From positions 2,429,376-2,493,375 of the forward strand of contig OZ022596.1 of the NCBI GenBank assembly GCA_963669155.1: DNA of 64,000 nucleotides, written 5' to 3'. The translations under genes were made by a program, and so were the position numbers. The stretch comes from Arbacia lixula. Taxonomy: Eukaryota > Echinodermata > Echinoidea > Arbacioida > Arbaciidae. Below the pieces are notes generated by a model, which saw only the letters and a list, made by a program, of their open reading frames with translations, was not told the DNA's origin and did no database searches. Shown here one piece after another: positions 51,201-59,219 of this stretch; within the stretch, counting starts at the first letter, position 1, and each line of letters begins with the position of its first letter.

Positions 51201-51471
51201 AACATCGGAGGAACAATCCACTGCACCACAACACTTCCATCAGCAAACAATAAAACCCGCTTTAGCGACCACCTGTCTATAAAGAACATTATTCGCTGTT
51301 TTCGTTAGAGGCTTAGATAATGCTTTTCATTAATTACTGTATTACAGTAACATGTACAATCAAATCAGGTCATAAAGACACCATTTCTCGCCTATTCATT
51401 TGAAGGGGTAGCATGTTGTCTACATGATACTGCAAACTTACCCAGACATGTTGTCGGTATCGGTCTTGCAT
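24827..51471 (-). CDS. Four-transmembrane MS4A/CD20-like protein, five coding exons
   Basis: Joining 51471-51442, 49230-49114, 27691-27632, 26863-26699 and 25027-24827 gives about 190 residues with no stop. All four junctions are phase 0 with consensus GT/AG. Four hydrophobic segments follow: HVSLSILLVVLGIAAAIL, IWMALAIFGVTGLLGVIAVY, MSTVSAFAAVSLLIMYGFAI and ITSLFELVLSVLSACFSSYY. The PIW start of TM2, the small TM2-TM3 hairpin, a longer Cys-containing loop before TM4 and a Cys-rich tail (CCGLGAPGGDPCQCC) right after TM4 resemble MS4A proteins, which sit in the plasma membrane and associate with receptors or channels. Other tetraspan families are possible. The last exon has a donor-like ATC|GTAAGT at 24845; if it is used, further exons lie downstream. 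If not, the protein ends at the stop at 24827. The second intron is about 21.4 kb. Confidence 0.72.
25360..25960. repeat. Intronic repeat with TGACC/GGTGGTATTACCCAA motifs
   Basis: ATGACCTCATGACCCC (25374), TGACCTTTTGACCCC (25776) and ACCTTTGACCTCATC form a degenerate family. AGGTGGTATTACCCAA occurs at about 25642 and 25824, each followed by ACTGATGCA or ATTGATGCA within about 60 bp. It lies in the intron between exons 4 and 5. Confidence 0.6.
26699..26863 (-). CDS. Tetraspan gene exon 4: TM3 and loop
   Basis: The 55 codons are bounded by CTTGTCAG| and CGC|GTGAGT. A hydrophobic segment from about residue 7 to 26 is followed by a polar loop with two Cys (PDLCQPGM and TFCEKSR), expected to lie outside the cell in the MS4A layout. 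Confidence 0.8.
27062..27405. mobile_element. Foldback MITE, diverged copy of 18400-19012
   Basis: GATAAGTTCCGCCTCCAATA on the left and TTGGAGGTGGGGCTTA on the right mirror the better-kept element, and the central CCATATGAAAGGTT is shared. It lies in the intron between exons 3 and 4. Confidence 0.75.
27632..27691 (-). CDS. Tetraspan gene exon 3: rest of TM2
   Basis: This 20-codon micro-exon reads IFGVTGLLGVIAVYKEDSCH. It is bounded by a CTCCATTAG acceptor and a CAT|GTAAGA donor. It is too short to stand alone; the join to PIWMALA upstream and ANAYVGM downstream in one hydrophobic pattern is the support. Confidence 0.7.
27800..27957. repeat. CT-rich simple repeat
   Basis: A run of CTCTCT with CTTT and CCCT interruptions, within the long intron. 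Confidence 0.9.
28000..29034. other. Intron sequence, no gene
   Basis: 28805-28845 (CACGGGATTGTCCTGCTCC then TTCGGGAAA) is the inverted counterpart of 63968-64000 at the window edge. The rest is unrecognised; a 60-codon frame at 28367 has no features. Confidence 0.5.
30037..30305 (-). repeat. 5S-rRNA-like segment inside a hairpin, copy 1
   Basis: On the minus strand 30227-30164 resembles the 5S internal control region: AAGTCAAGCGG, GGGCCCGG and GTACTTGGATGGGAGAC. It sits at the apex of inverted arms of about 70 bp (GGATGGCCTGATCATGC and GCATGATCAGGCCATCC). The 5' third and 3' end of a normal 5S rRNA are replaced by the arms, so it is not a functional 5S gene. This copy has one extra A in the core (ACTAAACC on plus). 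Confidence 0.8.
30413..30484 (+). CDS. Small ATG frame with strong start context
   Basis: AAAATGG context opens a 23-residue frame (MAPELDSFDMRSRPG...) that ends at TAG in 30482. No domain is recognised. It is listed because similar short ATG frames occur in two other elements of the window (6822, 55463). It may well be chance. Confidence 0.2.
   Translation: MAPELDSFDMRSRPGLQIESTHA
31027..31198. mobile_element. MITE with G/C-run ends
   Basis: CATTTCATCAAAGGACTTGT near 31066 is inverted at the right as ACAAGTCCATTGATGAAATG. A G run of about 39 bases with two interruptions lies on the left and CCCCCC on the right. The interior also pairs (GTCGGACGTTTTATCCGAC). It splits CCCGG|GTCTCAGAG relative to copy 1 at 29772-29785, so the insertion point is known. 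Confidence 0.85.
31351..31719. mobile_element. MITE with GAGCTTTCGTTAT ends
   Basis: GAGCTTTCGTTAT (31351) and ATAACGAAAGCTC (ending 31719) are inverted. The segment is absent at the corresponding place of copy 1 (about 29925), where the sequence runs straight from CACTA into TCAGGTCCCC. It is GC-richer than its surroundings and has no supported gene. Confidence 0.8.
31836..32072 (-). repeat. 5S-rRNA-like segment inside a hairpin, copy 2
   Basis: Same arrangement as 30037-30305. The core at 32023-31961 on the minus strand is closer to 5S, with GGTTAGTACTTGGATGGGAG and GACCG uninterrupted. The right arm is cut short at about 32069 by the deletion that also removed neighbouring sequence. Confidence 0.8.
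33016..33198 (+). other. 60-codon ORF shared by both element copies
   Basis: Counterpart of 63297-63482 in the internally deleted copy I. No domain is recognised; the peptide is acidic in its middle part (HLHNDYDNERMVDSEVV). Confidence 0.3.
33559..34689. other. Intron sequence, no gene
   Basis: CA-rich imperfect repeats at about 34045-34190 make a Cys/Val-rich minus-strand frame that is compositional. A C run is at about 33714-33727. Nothing else is recognised. Confidence 0.6.
34690..36530 (-). pseudogene. L1/Tx1-like LINE ORF2 C-terminal remnant
   Basis: In minus-strand order: CWIEEIQDFRVEVDIP-type sequence near 36340-36290; then VNLKKIYNVFVQGFTKVL near 35900; then RRFMLLCNKEPEMYPHLSLD-CTKVNELWQF near 35700-35590 (the Cys/His block of RT C-termini); then HSIIFIIRYIIYLPTSKG near 34880-34825. 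This order is usual at the end of Tx1/L1-clade ORF2. Stops and shifts interrupt it. Confidence 0.7.
36531..37189. other. Intron sequence with CA repeat, no gene
   Basis: A (CA)n-rich tract lies at about 36790-36880. Cys/Val and Thr/His frames over it are compositional. Confidence 0.7.
37190..37610. other. CpG-rich patch
   Basis: About 420 bp carry many CG dinucleotides (GTCTCGCC, CGCGCGGCGCGG, TCCGACGAGCACGC) in an AT-rich neighbourhood. An 87-codon plus frame (37126-37389) crosses it without a recognised domain. It could be a promoter-like region or a GC-rich repeat. Confidence 0.35.
37611..38540. other. CT/CA-rich intron sequence
   Basis: Imperfect CTCTCT and CACACA stretches dominate 37800-38280. 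Two frames of over 110 codons reflect this composition. Confidence 0.7.
39588..42088. mobile_element. Foldback element with GGCCGTARTAAGGCAAAAGA ends, copy 1
   Basis: The ends are GGCCGTAGTAAAG on the left and CCTTATTACGGCC on the right. Arms at about 40200-40480 and 41640-41880 are inverted copies. GGCAAAAGAACGTA and its complement recur at the tips and inside the arms (about 40241, 40305, 40370, 41706, 41768, 42065). No transposase frame is present. Confidence 0.85.
42094..42240. repeat. CT-rich simple repeat
   Basis: CTCTCT and C runs directly abut the right end of the foldback element. The equivalent tract in unit II is 48212-48345. Confidence 0.9.
43370..45075 (+). pseudogene. 5'-truncated LINE (Jockey/CR1 group) with a broken RT frame
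   Basis: RT motifs in order: LLDFSKAFDTINHEIL (motif A, about 43437-43484), SCGVPQGSLL (motif B, about 43605-43632), LILFADDSTVLF (FADD, about 43695-43730), the NKLSLNLQKTHYMLIS helix (43807-43853) and a C-terminal HGPKLWNSLDSALQQ (about 44392-44435). In-frame stops occur (for example TGA after GMALD near 43530), and a frame change lies before 44236. The 5' endonuclease half is missing. The left and right limits are given by comparison with the empty site in unit II (48936-48965). An AT-rich tail lies at about 45050-45072. Confidence 0.85.
45191..45760. other. Unique spacer between duplication units
   Basis: No similarity to other parts of the window and no gene seen. Confidence 0.5.
45764..49075. 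repeat. Segmental duplication, unit II
   Basis: Collinear with 38541-45190 and ending about 40 bp before exon 2 of the tetraspan gene. It has no LINE at the position corresponding to 43370-45075. Confidence 0.85.
46413..48210. mobile_element. Foldback element with GGCCGTAATAAGGCAAAAGA ends, copy 2
   Basis: The ends are GGCCGTGATAAGGCAAAAGA and TTTTGCCTTATTACGGCC. It is the counterpart of copy 1 inside the duplication but about 0.7 kb shorter. Internal TACGTTCTTTTGCC motifs lie at about 47848 and 48187. Confidence 0.85.
49114..49230 (-). CDS. Tetraspan gene exon 2: TM1 and start of TM2
   Basis: The 39 codons are bounded by TATTAG| and GCG|GTACGT. It encodes the first membrane segment (LSILLVVLGIAAAIL) followed by WAWWSWFVTPIWMALA. 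It lies about 40 bp from the edge of segmental-duplication unit II and has no copy beside unit I. Confidence 0.75.
49248..49285. repeat. AAT-type microsatellite
   Basis: TAATGATAATAATAATAATA-type repeat just upstream of exon 2 (on the gene's strand it lies in the first intron). Confidence 0.9.
49873..51097. mobile_element. Foldback element with GGCCGTAATAAGGCAAAAGA ends, copy 3
   Basis: The ends are GGCCGTAATGAGGCAAAAGA and TTTTGCCTTATTACGGCC. Internal sites include GGCAAAAGAGCGT (50063) and TACGTTCTTTTGCC (50753). Its flanks differ from those of copies 1 and 2, so it is an independent insertion, in the first intron of the tetraspan gene. Confidence 0.85.
51160..51236 (-). repeat. tRNA-like sequence, probable SINE head or tRNA pseudogene
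   Basis: On the minus strand the first and last seven bases (AAGTGTT and GGCACTT) pair as an acceptor stem. TGGTGCAGTGGATTG matches box A and GGTTCGAACCT matches box B. The T stem is irregular and no 3' tail repeat is obvious, so a working tRNA is doubtful. Confidence 0.5.
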
Positions 51472-51538
51472 AGTTGCTGTTGTAGCTGCTATATTTAGCG
51501 CTGCTGAGACGTAATGATGTTACGTGGAGGGTTGTTAA
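51442..51538 (-). CDS. Tetraspan gene exon 1: 5' UTR and first 10 codons
   Basis: A pyrimidine-rich acceptor TTTTCTTACAG precedes the exon and CTGG|GTAAGT ends it. ATG at 51471 has A at -3, and an in-frame stop lies upstream within the exon. The ten codons (MQDRYRQHVW) join in phase 0 to the next exon. The acceptor implies at least one further non-coding exon upstream, which I could not identify. Confidence 0.55.
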
Positions 51539-53975
51539 CTGTAAGAAAACGAGAAGGGGGATCTTCAAAATTAATTGATGAAAACCGCACGTTTTTAAGC
51601 ACATTGATGCATCCAAGAGCACGACTTTATTTTCACCACACCCTGCCTCTCTCCTTTTTGTCTTCTTTTTCTGCAAAACTACTTTGTGACTAGTTCACAA
51701 CTCTCATCACCACCCTCCCCTCCTACTACGTTTATATCTCATTTATCATCGGTTTAAACACCAGAAACTAAAGCTAAAACAGTTTTTTGTAAGTGATATA
51801 ATAACAAAGAATAATCTCTTCTCTTCTCTTGGTCAAATATTAAAAAAATACAAAGTCATAGTGTTACTAATAAATGTTTTACTACTTTTAAATTCATTTA
51901 TAAAAACACAATACTAGTAACAATGATAACTATGAATGATTATAGAATAACAGCAGGATAAAAATGCTGATACAATCGAACCCACAGCTTAGAAAATATT
52001 CTGCAGATGAAATTCCGATTTACCATTCTTTGCAGCAATTATTCTGATCGATGTTTGGACTGATTAAAAGAAAAGAGCAAATCAAAATCTGAGATCTCGT
52101 ATCGAGATTTGCAGCAGTGAATATCCTATCTGGTACATAAAGTAATACAATTGATACATGAGCTAGCAAAACTTGAGCCATCATAACAAAATCATAACAA
52201 AACAGGCGATCAAAAACTGACAAATAATTTGCCTTGATTATTTTTAGATTTCTCCCACAAAAGAAATCGACCACTTACTAACGGTTCAGGATTATACTGG
52301 TTCTACAGTATTTCAGTAGCTGTGCGTCCCGAAATTCGTCTGAGGAACTTACCTTTTGCAGAGAAACAGCAATAATGATGTCCAGCATTGGCATTAGTTT
52401 AGTTATATAGTTGGATATTAATAGATAAGAAATCGAGTACTTGATCTTCAACGTATCATGTACATGACATTGTACTTGACGATCAATTACACGCGAGATA
52501 AGGATTGGATAAATGGGAGAATGAGGATTGGATAGAAAGAAGGGGGAGAAGGAGTAGAGGGAAATGAAGGGGATGAAGCTAGATATAAAATGGACGGATG
52601 AACACAAGAAACACACAAATAAGGGAATATTGAGGATAAAGGGAACTTGAAAGAAAATGTGCGAGAAAAAAGAGACATCGACAAGAGAAGGAAGGAATTA
52701 AAAAGAGACATAGACAGTGTCATAAATATAGACAGACACACAGACAGATAGACACATCGATATTCCCAGACACGGACACAGAGGTTGATACAGAGACAAG
52801 ACCGATACAAAATCAGAAACAGGGACATAGAAAGAGACGGAAGCAGACACAAAGACACACACATGGACATGATTTATAAAGAAGTTAAGAGGCGGACTTA
52901 TGGAGGGGGAGGGGGGGGGGGCAAAAGAGAATGAACAAACACAAACCATAAGTAACATCTCATTCCACAATAATGTTCCTTCATGAAATCTCTCACAACC
53001 AAACATCGCTTGTACATTTTTAGATGATTAATTTCCATTCCTTGGCATTGGTGGTGTCAGGACAACCATCAATGACTATCATCGTGTCCCGTGGACATCA
53101 TCACTGCATCATAACAACAGTTTACTTAATCGAATGTTATCAGTCACAATGACGCGGTGTGGTTGATGGACAGGGAACCATGCGAGAATGTTCTCTCACT
53201 CAACTATGCTTACGTCCGCGTTTGAAAATTACCCAACATTTCAGTTAGTTGGCAATTTCTTGTTTGTAAGTACGTAAAATCAGAGGTGGAATTTCCCCTT
53301 TTTCCTAATTATACATGTACAACTATAATATAACATTTTCAGATTTTAGTAAAACTTGTTTCGCTCTCCTTCTCAGATTTGTTTCGCTTCTCTTCTATTG
53401 TCGTGTGAGGTCATTGGCATGTCTGGTCAAAGGAATTTAATTATGTAAATATAACAGGAAATGGAAGAACATACTGTATAAGGGCTTCTCTCACAATATT
53501 ACAACTGGAAATAATAATAATAATAATAAACTGAATAATAATAAGAAACTGACTTTAAACGGAATTAGATTTCGAAGAGGTTCATGTATATAGCCTTCAA
53601 ACCCGAGGCCGCTGTCCGCACCGTGCGTGCGTTGATGAGACGTCAACGCATCGCGCACTGGACAGTTTTTCGCTTGTTCTGAATACGTCGTATTTTCATA
53701 TTTTATCCCTTCTATGAGTATTCTAGGAACGTGATGGGTCAATTGATGCTCTTAGAATACAAATTAATTTTACTATCTCTGCCTCAGCTCCGAATAGTTT
53801 TTACTATTTTTTCCGATGCAGCACTGCGCATGCTCTATTTACTATTTTTTCCTTAGCACTACTGCGCATGCTCTCTACCTGGTGACAAAATTCGTTTTGA
53901 CTGCGAGCAGTACGCGATACATTTCTTTCCAGCTGCTTTTTTGCACTTTAGCGGAAAATGATTGAGCTCTCTACG
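51539..53975. other. Region upstream of the tetraspan gene; no exon identified
   Basis: The minus strand has donor-like AAAAG|GTAAGT near 52351 and TTA|GTAAGT near 52274, which could belong to leader exons of the tetraspan gene, but no boundary pair is convincing. 52680-52900 is GACA/CAGA-rich simple sequence. A TAA microsatellite lies at 53511-53529. Confidence 0.4.
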
Positions 53976-53982
53976 GCAACTC

Positions 53983-54065
53983 GGAGGGACTGGCATAAGT
54001 TACTATTTTTTTCCTCGGGGGCTTCGCCCCTCGGAAAAAAATTAGTTCTATGCCAGTCCCCCCTC
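53983..54065. repeat. Long hairpin with GGGACTGGCATA arms
   Basis: GAGGGACTGGCATAA on the left and CTATGCCAGTCCCCCCTC on the right pair. The centre also pairs (TCCTCGGGG / CCCCTCGGA, with GGCTTCG between). It marks the start of the direct repeat at 54030. Confidence 0.85.
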
Positions 54066-54154
54066 AGATAGATAATTTCCACTTTACAATCTCACAGCTT
54101 GGTATATATTGTATACGTTGCTGCAATACTCAATCGAAGCCTGACTGCAAAGTA

Positions 54155-54205
<51 letters not shown>

Positions 54206-54829
54206 GGGCGCGTTAATTCCTGTTGACTTACCCCAAGTCTGAACTTCTTTTCGTCTGGGAGCAGGAACGAGTGGGGCGGACCTTGTACGGTTTAGGCCTA
54301 TTCATATTGTCTAATAGACATCACCAGTTCCTCACGCTGTTCTTAGAAAAATAAATAGAGCTATGAATCATGCAATCATGCACGTATACTGTGTATCAAT
54401 TGATTCCACGTCACACACTGTTTGCATATGGCCATCATAAAATCGTGGAGCTACTACAACACGAGAGGGTACTCAATAAAACGTGACTCGAGGCAAATGT
54501 CAAATCTAATCTCTCCTCGAGAATCAAACACCGCACCTCGAGAGTACGGTTAACAAACTCTTTCGTAAGAAGGTCAGCCCGCTCGTAAGTCGGGCTCTAC
54601 AGCAGACTTTGAAGAACTATACGTGGCATTGCGAAATAGGCACTCTATCGACAGCCACTCATGAAATTCTCCCCCTGGCCTAAAAACTTATTACGACATC
54701 GACGACATATTATGGCCTTTTCCACTGGTAATGTATTTGTATATAGTGGTTGTAACTCCATGATCGCATTTTCAACTTCGTACGCTGCACAACGGTACCA
54801 AAATCCCCGATTTTGGATATGAAATAGGT
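54030..54829 (+). repeat. Direct repeat, copy 1
   Basis: Nearly identical to 56806-57414 from TCGGAAAAAAATTAG to CGATTTTGGATA. It carries an extra ~190 bp that includes a (TG)n tract at 54160-54202. A CAGCCCGCTCGTAAGTCGGG hairpin is at 54575-54597. Confidence 0.9.
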
Positions 54830-55462
54830 AAGTTGCAATGGTCTATTTTCTGTTTAATAGTAACATGATATCTACTCTTTAATGGTTTGTTATCAAAATA
54901 TCAGTGACTTTCAGTACATGAGAATATTTGGTCTCATAAGAGAAGATAATACTCGATCATATGGTGTATAGATTGTCTGCGTGCAACAACGTGCACTGTG
55001 GTTGTAGCTCCATGGTATACCCGTGAAAATCCAGAGGCGTGCAAGGCTTTGAGCGGGGCGCACCCGGGTAGATGAGGCTTAAAGTAGAACTCCATTGAAA
55101 ATTCTAAATATAGTAAACTTTTACATCTATGGAAAGCTGGTTATGTATAGCCTTTAGCCAAGGCATTCGGCGCTGTTATACCCCAAAATGTGCCGAACGA
55201 GTCTGCATACATAAGACTATCAAGCGAGGCGCTTCAGCGCCGAGGCCTTTACGAACTTGCAGTTTAATTCTTTTGTTTCGTATTATACGTCCGCTACCAA
55301 ATCGGTAGATAATGAGATGCAAAGGAGCTTCGCCAGGAAGCCAGCCAAACCACACCTTCTAATCCAATAAACCAATCAGAGTAGACTATTTGAGTAAAAT
55401 CATGAATATGCATGAATTCAGCCTTGATTGATCGATCATCTTTGCTCGCTCGAAAAACGAAC

Positions 55463-55822
55463 ATGGCTGGCGGCGAATTCGAAGAAGACATCGTATCAAA
55501 AAGCATTGAATATGCAGCTGGAAGGTTAAAATTGTCAAATATTAAGAATTTGCAGACGAAAGCTATACGATCAGCATTGAAAGGTGAAGATGTTTTTGTC
55601 AATCTTCCAACTGGCTATGGCAAATCTGCAATTTTTCAAGCCATTCCGCTGTGCAAGGACTTTGTACGCACAGCAACTGTCGCTGCCAGTGCTGCAAGCA
55701 CACAAATCCCATCGGCATTCCCTGGCGAAACTGGCAAGACTTCTGCGGGAGGTACTACTTGCAGTCGCGCTGCTCTGTCAATTGAAGTGATCCATTATAC
55801 GCAGGGTAGAAGGAAAAACTAA
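55463..55822 (+). pseudogene. RecQ-like helicase N-terminal fragment
   Basis: From an ATG in strong context (AACATGG) the frame reads MAGGEFEEDIVSKSIEYAAG, then LKLSNIKNLQTKAIRSALKG, then EDVFVNLPTGYGKSAIFQ. This matches the Q-containing motif and the Walker A (motif I, PTGYGKS) of RecQ-type DNA helicases, which unwind DNA using ATP. Motifs Ia to VI are absent: after AIPLCKDF the translation becomes low-complexity and ends at 55822. A helicase core needs about 350 residues, so this is a truncated copy or a first exon without its partners. It lies between the two direct repeats (54030 and 56806), suggesting carriage on a mobile unit. An upstream in-frame ATG exists at 55412. Confidence 0.7.
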
Positions 55823-56805
55823 GGAGAATATTTTTTTCCAAAGTTATCTAGATAATAAATTTATGAATACGTTAGTCAGACTTTAGATATATTTATGTAA
55901 TAAATTGATGTTCTATTGAGATTTGTACCAGAATTAATTGATTATTAAGTACATTATAATAACAACACCCCCACTATACAATGAACGAATCTACGTAAAA
56001 CATCACGATGAAAACAATTACGATTGGTCGCGATCGTCAATAGCTGCTGCATATGTAATACCCTCGTACATATGCAAATATATAATGAGCTTTTCAAGTT
56101 AGCAAAGGCCTCGCTGCCACAGCAGCTCGCTCGCGCGATCACTACCGTAAACGCACACTGCTTTAGTCTTTTTTCAAACCTTGTTCGGCGAGCGAGGACT
56201 CGACCAAAGGCTAGTTATGTAGAGATCACGAAAATATTAATTTCCAGCCTCACACTGCTATGAGAATATAAAAATTAACAATTCTAATGGCCCGTGCATG
56301 ATCTCCTCATCTACCGCGGAACTGTGAGTGGCAGACCCCCTTTTTTGAAACGTCATTAACTGAACAGATCACACACTCAGGCACACTCGCCATACGCATT
56401 GTACACAAAATTCGTCATCATTCAAGAGCATCCCCTGTGCAAAATGTTGATTCGTACCTATTGTTGTATGATTTATATTAATTAAGTATTTCCTTGCAGT
56501 GATACACACATATTTGTCTTTTGAACATTTTCATTAATAATTAGTCATTCTGTCGTGAAATATGCCGATCTTTTTCTTGCATCTAGCTATAGGCATTGGG
56601 CGCGCGCCGCACAACTTGGCCATTGCAACATAGTACATGTGTACTCCCGTTCGTACGCTTCCCGCGAGCGCAGTACTTGGTTTTCTGCACAACTAACAAA
56701 CGCTAGCTCCGATCCTGAAATTGTCCCTGCAGCCACGGCCGTCTTACTCTTACGCACGTACGTCTCATCTCAGCGCTGCCGGAGTAAGACTAGCTAGCTG
56801 GCGAG
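55823..56805. other. No gene recognised
   Basis: Interior of the unit between the direct repeats, after the helicase fragment. No further helicase motif is seen in the three forward frames. Confidence 0.5.
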
Positions 56806-57414
56806 CTCGGAAAAAAATTAGTTCTATGCCAGTCCCCCCTCAGATAGATAATTTCCACTTTACAATCTCACAGCTTGGTATATATTGTATACGTTGCTGC
56901 AATACTCAATCGAGGCCTGACTGCAAAGTATTTGTTCTTAGAAAAATAAATAGAGCTATGAATCATGCAATCATGCACGTATACTGTGTATCAATTGATT
57001 CCACGTCACACACTGTTTGCATATGGCCATCATAAAATCGTGGAGCTATTACAACACGAGAGGGTACTCAATAAAACGTGACTCGAGGCAAATGTCAAAT
57101 CTAATCTCTCCTCGAGAATCAAACACCGCACCTCGAGAGTAAGGTTAACAAACTCTTTCGTAAGAAGGTCAGCCCGCTCGTAAGTCGGGCTCTACAGCAG
57201 ACTTTGAAGAACTATACGTGGCATTGCGAAATAGGCACTCTATCGACAGCCACTCATGAAATTCTCCCCCTGGCCTAAAAACTTATTACGACATCGACGA
57301 CATATTATGGCCTTTTCCACTGGTAATGTATTTGTATATAGTGGTTGTAACTCCATGATCGCATTTTCAACTTCGTACGCTGCACAACGGTACCAAAATT
57401 CCCGATTTTGGATA
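56806..57414 (+). repeat. Direct repeat, copy 2
   Basis: Matches 54030-54829 without the TG-containing insertion and without the left half of the 53983-54065 hairpin. The CAGCCCGCTC hairpin is kept (57170-57192). Confidence 0.9.
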
Positions 57415-57640
57415 CCATCTCATTCCAGAACGATACCCTATCCCGCTCCTACCCTCTTGGACAACACCACGCATCTCCTTCCACTTGGCCATTGCCACGG
57501 CTTCATCCGCAGCCTCTTCTGCCTTCCACTTCCTCCCTGTACGGATCGGTGGCCTAGAATCCGCTATCTGATCCTTCGACTCCCTCATCATCATGACCAA
57601 CCTAACCTTCCCAGCCTTGTATAGTGAGTGGTCCACAAAC
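57415..57640 (-). pseudogene. Possible retroelement ORF fragment
   Basis: The minus-strand frame contains RTGRKWKAEEAADEAVAMAK, then WKEMRGVVQEGRSGIGY. This resembles a charged block found in C-terminal parts of some metazoan retroelement polyproteins. The resemblance is from memory of the pattern only, and the fragment is short. Confidence 0.35.
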
Positions 57641-57649
57641 CGGCCCCTA

Positions 57650-58000
57650 CCCTTGAAACCGGCCCCCGCGTATTTTTGCTCAGTGCGCGTTATCGAAGGT
57701 TGGATGCGCGATTTATTCTGTATTTACGCATTAGCAAACAAAATGCAAGATTTTCGGAAGCAAAATTAGACAAAATGTGCACTTATTTGGCGATTGTACA
57801 TTTTCGTTCGAAACATATCTCTGTTTTTCAACTTGCGTTCGTACTTCCGTGATTTTCTCGTCGATCGCCGAAATTTTCCCGTCAATTTTTCACTGCACTG
57901 GAACGAGCATGATCGAGACGCAATACTGGTGAAATGTCGGCACTGTACTCGTCGGATTGACGGAGATATCGCACATTATCGGTAGGGGCCGGTTTCAATG
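57650..58000. mobile_element. Small MITE with GAAACCGGCCCC ends
   Basis: TTGAAACCGGCCCC on the left and GGGGCCGGTTTCAAT on the right are inverted. A second AAACCGGCCCCTACC lies just outside on the left (57637). The ~350 bp interior has no gene. Confidence 0.7.
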
Positions 58001-58619
58001 TTCATTGATGTGAATGTGCGACGATTTATCGAGCGATATTCGAAGCGCAATTTTTCCGAAATTTTATCGTTAATCTTCAATAAAAAAATAATGTTTTAAA
58101 AAGCATTAATTTGGTGATTTGTGTGTGAAATTTTAGAATTCTATTTGGTTGTCTTGGGATGAAAATATTCAAAAGAAAACAAGAGGGCCCGTTTGAGGCA
58201 CCCGCATCATACTCTTCCACCACTGATGACATAGGAAGCCTTAGCTTTCCAGATCTACAAAAGAATGCCAAATATGTCACCATCCGTGGAACACCTAACC
58301 ACTTCCGGTATTACACATACAAGCCACTTTTTCGACACAATGAAACCTTGTACAGTATTAATTATCCTTAATATTGTTAGCGTATTAGCCGTCCTATGTA
58401 TTTTATGTTACCAGTATCAATAGGGCCATTCTCATTACCAAAAATCGCGAAGTTAAAAATCGCAAAATTTTACAATCGTGTTCACATTACACGAAAAAAT
58501 CGCGAAGTTACGCGAAGTTAGAAAAATCGCGATTTTTCGGAACGAACTACGCATGCCCAGCAAGCTCGATCGACCATTCCCGGCATGCAATTCGCTTCGC
58601 GCGAAGTTTGTTGTAAACA
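58001..58619. other. Short ORF and ATCGCGAAGTT repeats
   Basis: A 70-codon plus frame (58159-58371; MKIFKRKQEGPFEAPASYSS at its start) has varied composition but no recognised domain. 58444-58535 carries a few AATCGCGAAGTT copies. No splice or promoter evidence ties it to a gene. Confidence 0.3.
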
Positions 58620-59219
58620 CCCTAGTAGTTTTTTTGAGTGAGAAAATATATTTTTCGCCTATTTTTTGACTATTTTTTTACTATTTTTGCCAAAAGTTGA
58701 CTATTTTAAAACTATTTCTTTAAAAAAAATAGGATAAAAATAGACTATTTATATACTATTTTCAAATAGTGGGCTATTTTTTTTCTATTTTTTAAACTTT
58801 CCTTCCGTGCGAGGCTATTTTTAAACTATTTTTCAGAAACTTCAAAAGTTTCTATATATTTTTATACTATTTTTCCTACTTCATCTGACATTGCTAGGCT
58901 ATTTTCTAACTATTTTTTAGAAACTTCAAAAGTTTCTATGTATTTTTATACTATTTTTCCTACTTCGTCTGACATTGCCAGACTATTTTTTAACTATTTT
59001 CAAGAAACTTCAAAAGTTTCTATGTATTTTTATACTATTTTTCCTACTTTGTCTGACATAGCCAGGCTATTTTTTAACTATTTTTCAGAAACTTCAAAAG
59101 TTTTTATTTATTTTTATACTATTTTTCCTACTTCCTCTCACATTGCCAGGCTATTTTTTGTATATATGTTATTAAAACTTTTTTTCCTCCTTCATATTGC
59201 CAGGCTATCTTTTAAAACA

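Noticed and set aside
52278-53006. Cys/Ser/Leu-rich minus-strand frames of 102-127 codons
   Set aside because: They lie in GACA/CAGA-rich simple sequence and low-complexity DNA with no recognised motif.
54030-57414. LTR retrotransposon with the direct repeats as LTRs
   Set aside because: No TG...CA ends, primer-binding site, polypurine tract, gag or pol was found. The two copies differ in their left edge and one starts inside a hairpin.
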